From assembly GCA_017999075.1 (NCBI GenBank), contig JAGOBX010000019.1, forward strand, positions 1 to 16,281: a DNA stretch of 16,281 nt, written 5' to 3'. Numbering within the stretch: the stretch's first letter is position 1; each line of letters starts with the position of its first letter. A model generated the notes under the pieces. The model worked only from the letters and a program-made list of their open reading frames with translations. It had not been told where the DNA came from and did not search any database. Origin of the DNA: Candidatus Babelota bacterium (lineage in GTDB: Bacteria; JAGOBX01). Made by a program: the position numbers and the translations under genes. This document shows positions 16,161 to 16,281 of this stretch, piece by piece.

Positions 16161-16189
16161 AATATACTACATTGTAAATTAAATTTCAA
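16161..16189 (-). promoter_or_regulatory. Candidate sigma70 promoter of the sensor kinase gene
   Basis: On the minus strand TTGAAA (16189-16184) and TATATT (16166-16161) are separated by 17 nt. A TATAAT (16160-16155) directly follows and could serve instead. Initiation would leave a leader of about 80-85 nt. The surroundings are so AT-rich that chance matches are likely. Confidence 0.45.
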
Positions 16190-16281
16190 GTTTTTTTATT
16201 TTTATTTTTTTTTTATTTTGTATTTTTTTTAATTCAAATACATTTTTAATTTTTTATATTTTTTGTGGAGATTTTATTTTT
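16190..16281. other. T-rich non-coding tract at window edge
   Basis: The plus strand is nearly all T with scattered A, including runs of 10 and 8 T, and no ORF is visible. On the minus strand it is an A-rich block immediately upstream of the kinase promoter, where it could act as an UP-like or bent-DNA element. A GTGGAG at 16265-16270 could be a ribosome site for a plus-strand gene beyond the window, but this cannot be tested here. Confidence 0.4.

Overview
The window is strongly AT-rich and is packed with genes that all lie on the minus strand, so it reads from high to low coordinates. It uses standard stop codons (TAA and TGA both end genes). Clear Shine-Dalgarno sites precede several starts, including AGGAGG- and GGGGG-type sites. 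An RND efflux pump and an exported coiled-coil protein suggest a Gram-negative-type (diderm) envelope. Glycolysis appears to use a pyrophosphate-type phosphofructokinase. Together these fit a low-GC bacterium, possibly anaerobic and from a sparsely studied phylum. I cannot name the lineage from the sequence alone. I see no mobile elements, CRISPR arrays or rRNA genes.

Layout in transcription order, from the right end. (1) 16281-13591: a T-rich intergenic tract and a candidate promoter, then an 825-residue soluble sensor histidine kinase with a degenerate receiver at its N-terminus, three PAS-type regions and a HisKA/HATPase core. (2) 13581-11024: a promoter with a perfect -35 box drives rplM (L13), rpsI (S9), argJ, and a small membrane-anchored protein with a TPR-like hairpin. 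argJ starts inside the end of rpsI. (3) 10951-10093: two stand-alone single-domain response regulators separated by a perfect 13-bp hairpin. (4) 9916-5513: pfp, then a large RND efflux permease 45 nt downstream, with no adaptor or outer-membrane partner in view. (5) 5471-20: a consensus sigma70 promoter drives tRNA-Pro(UGG). A stand-alone Nfu/NifU C-terminal-domain protein follows 21 nt later. A 1,689-residue exported coiled-coil protein is joined to it by a TAATG stop/start overlap.

Most of the window is housekeeping: translation, arginine synthesis, glycolysis and Fe-S delivery. The least explained part is the last unit. It encodes a very long exported coiled coil followed by a Gln/Pro/Tyr-rich linker, an acidic disordered stretch and a C-terminal beta-propeller-like domain. 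The two receivers and the kinase may belong to one phosphotransfer network, but adjacency is the only evidence for that.
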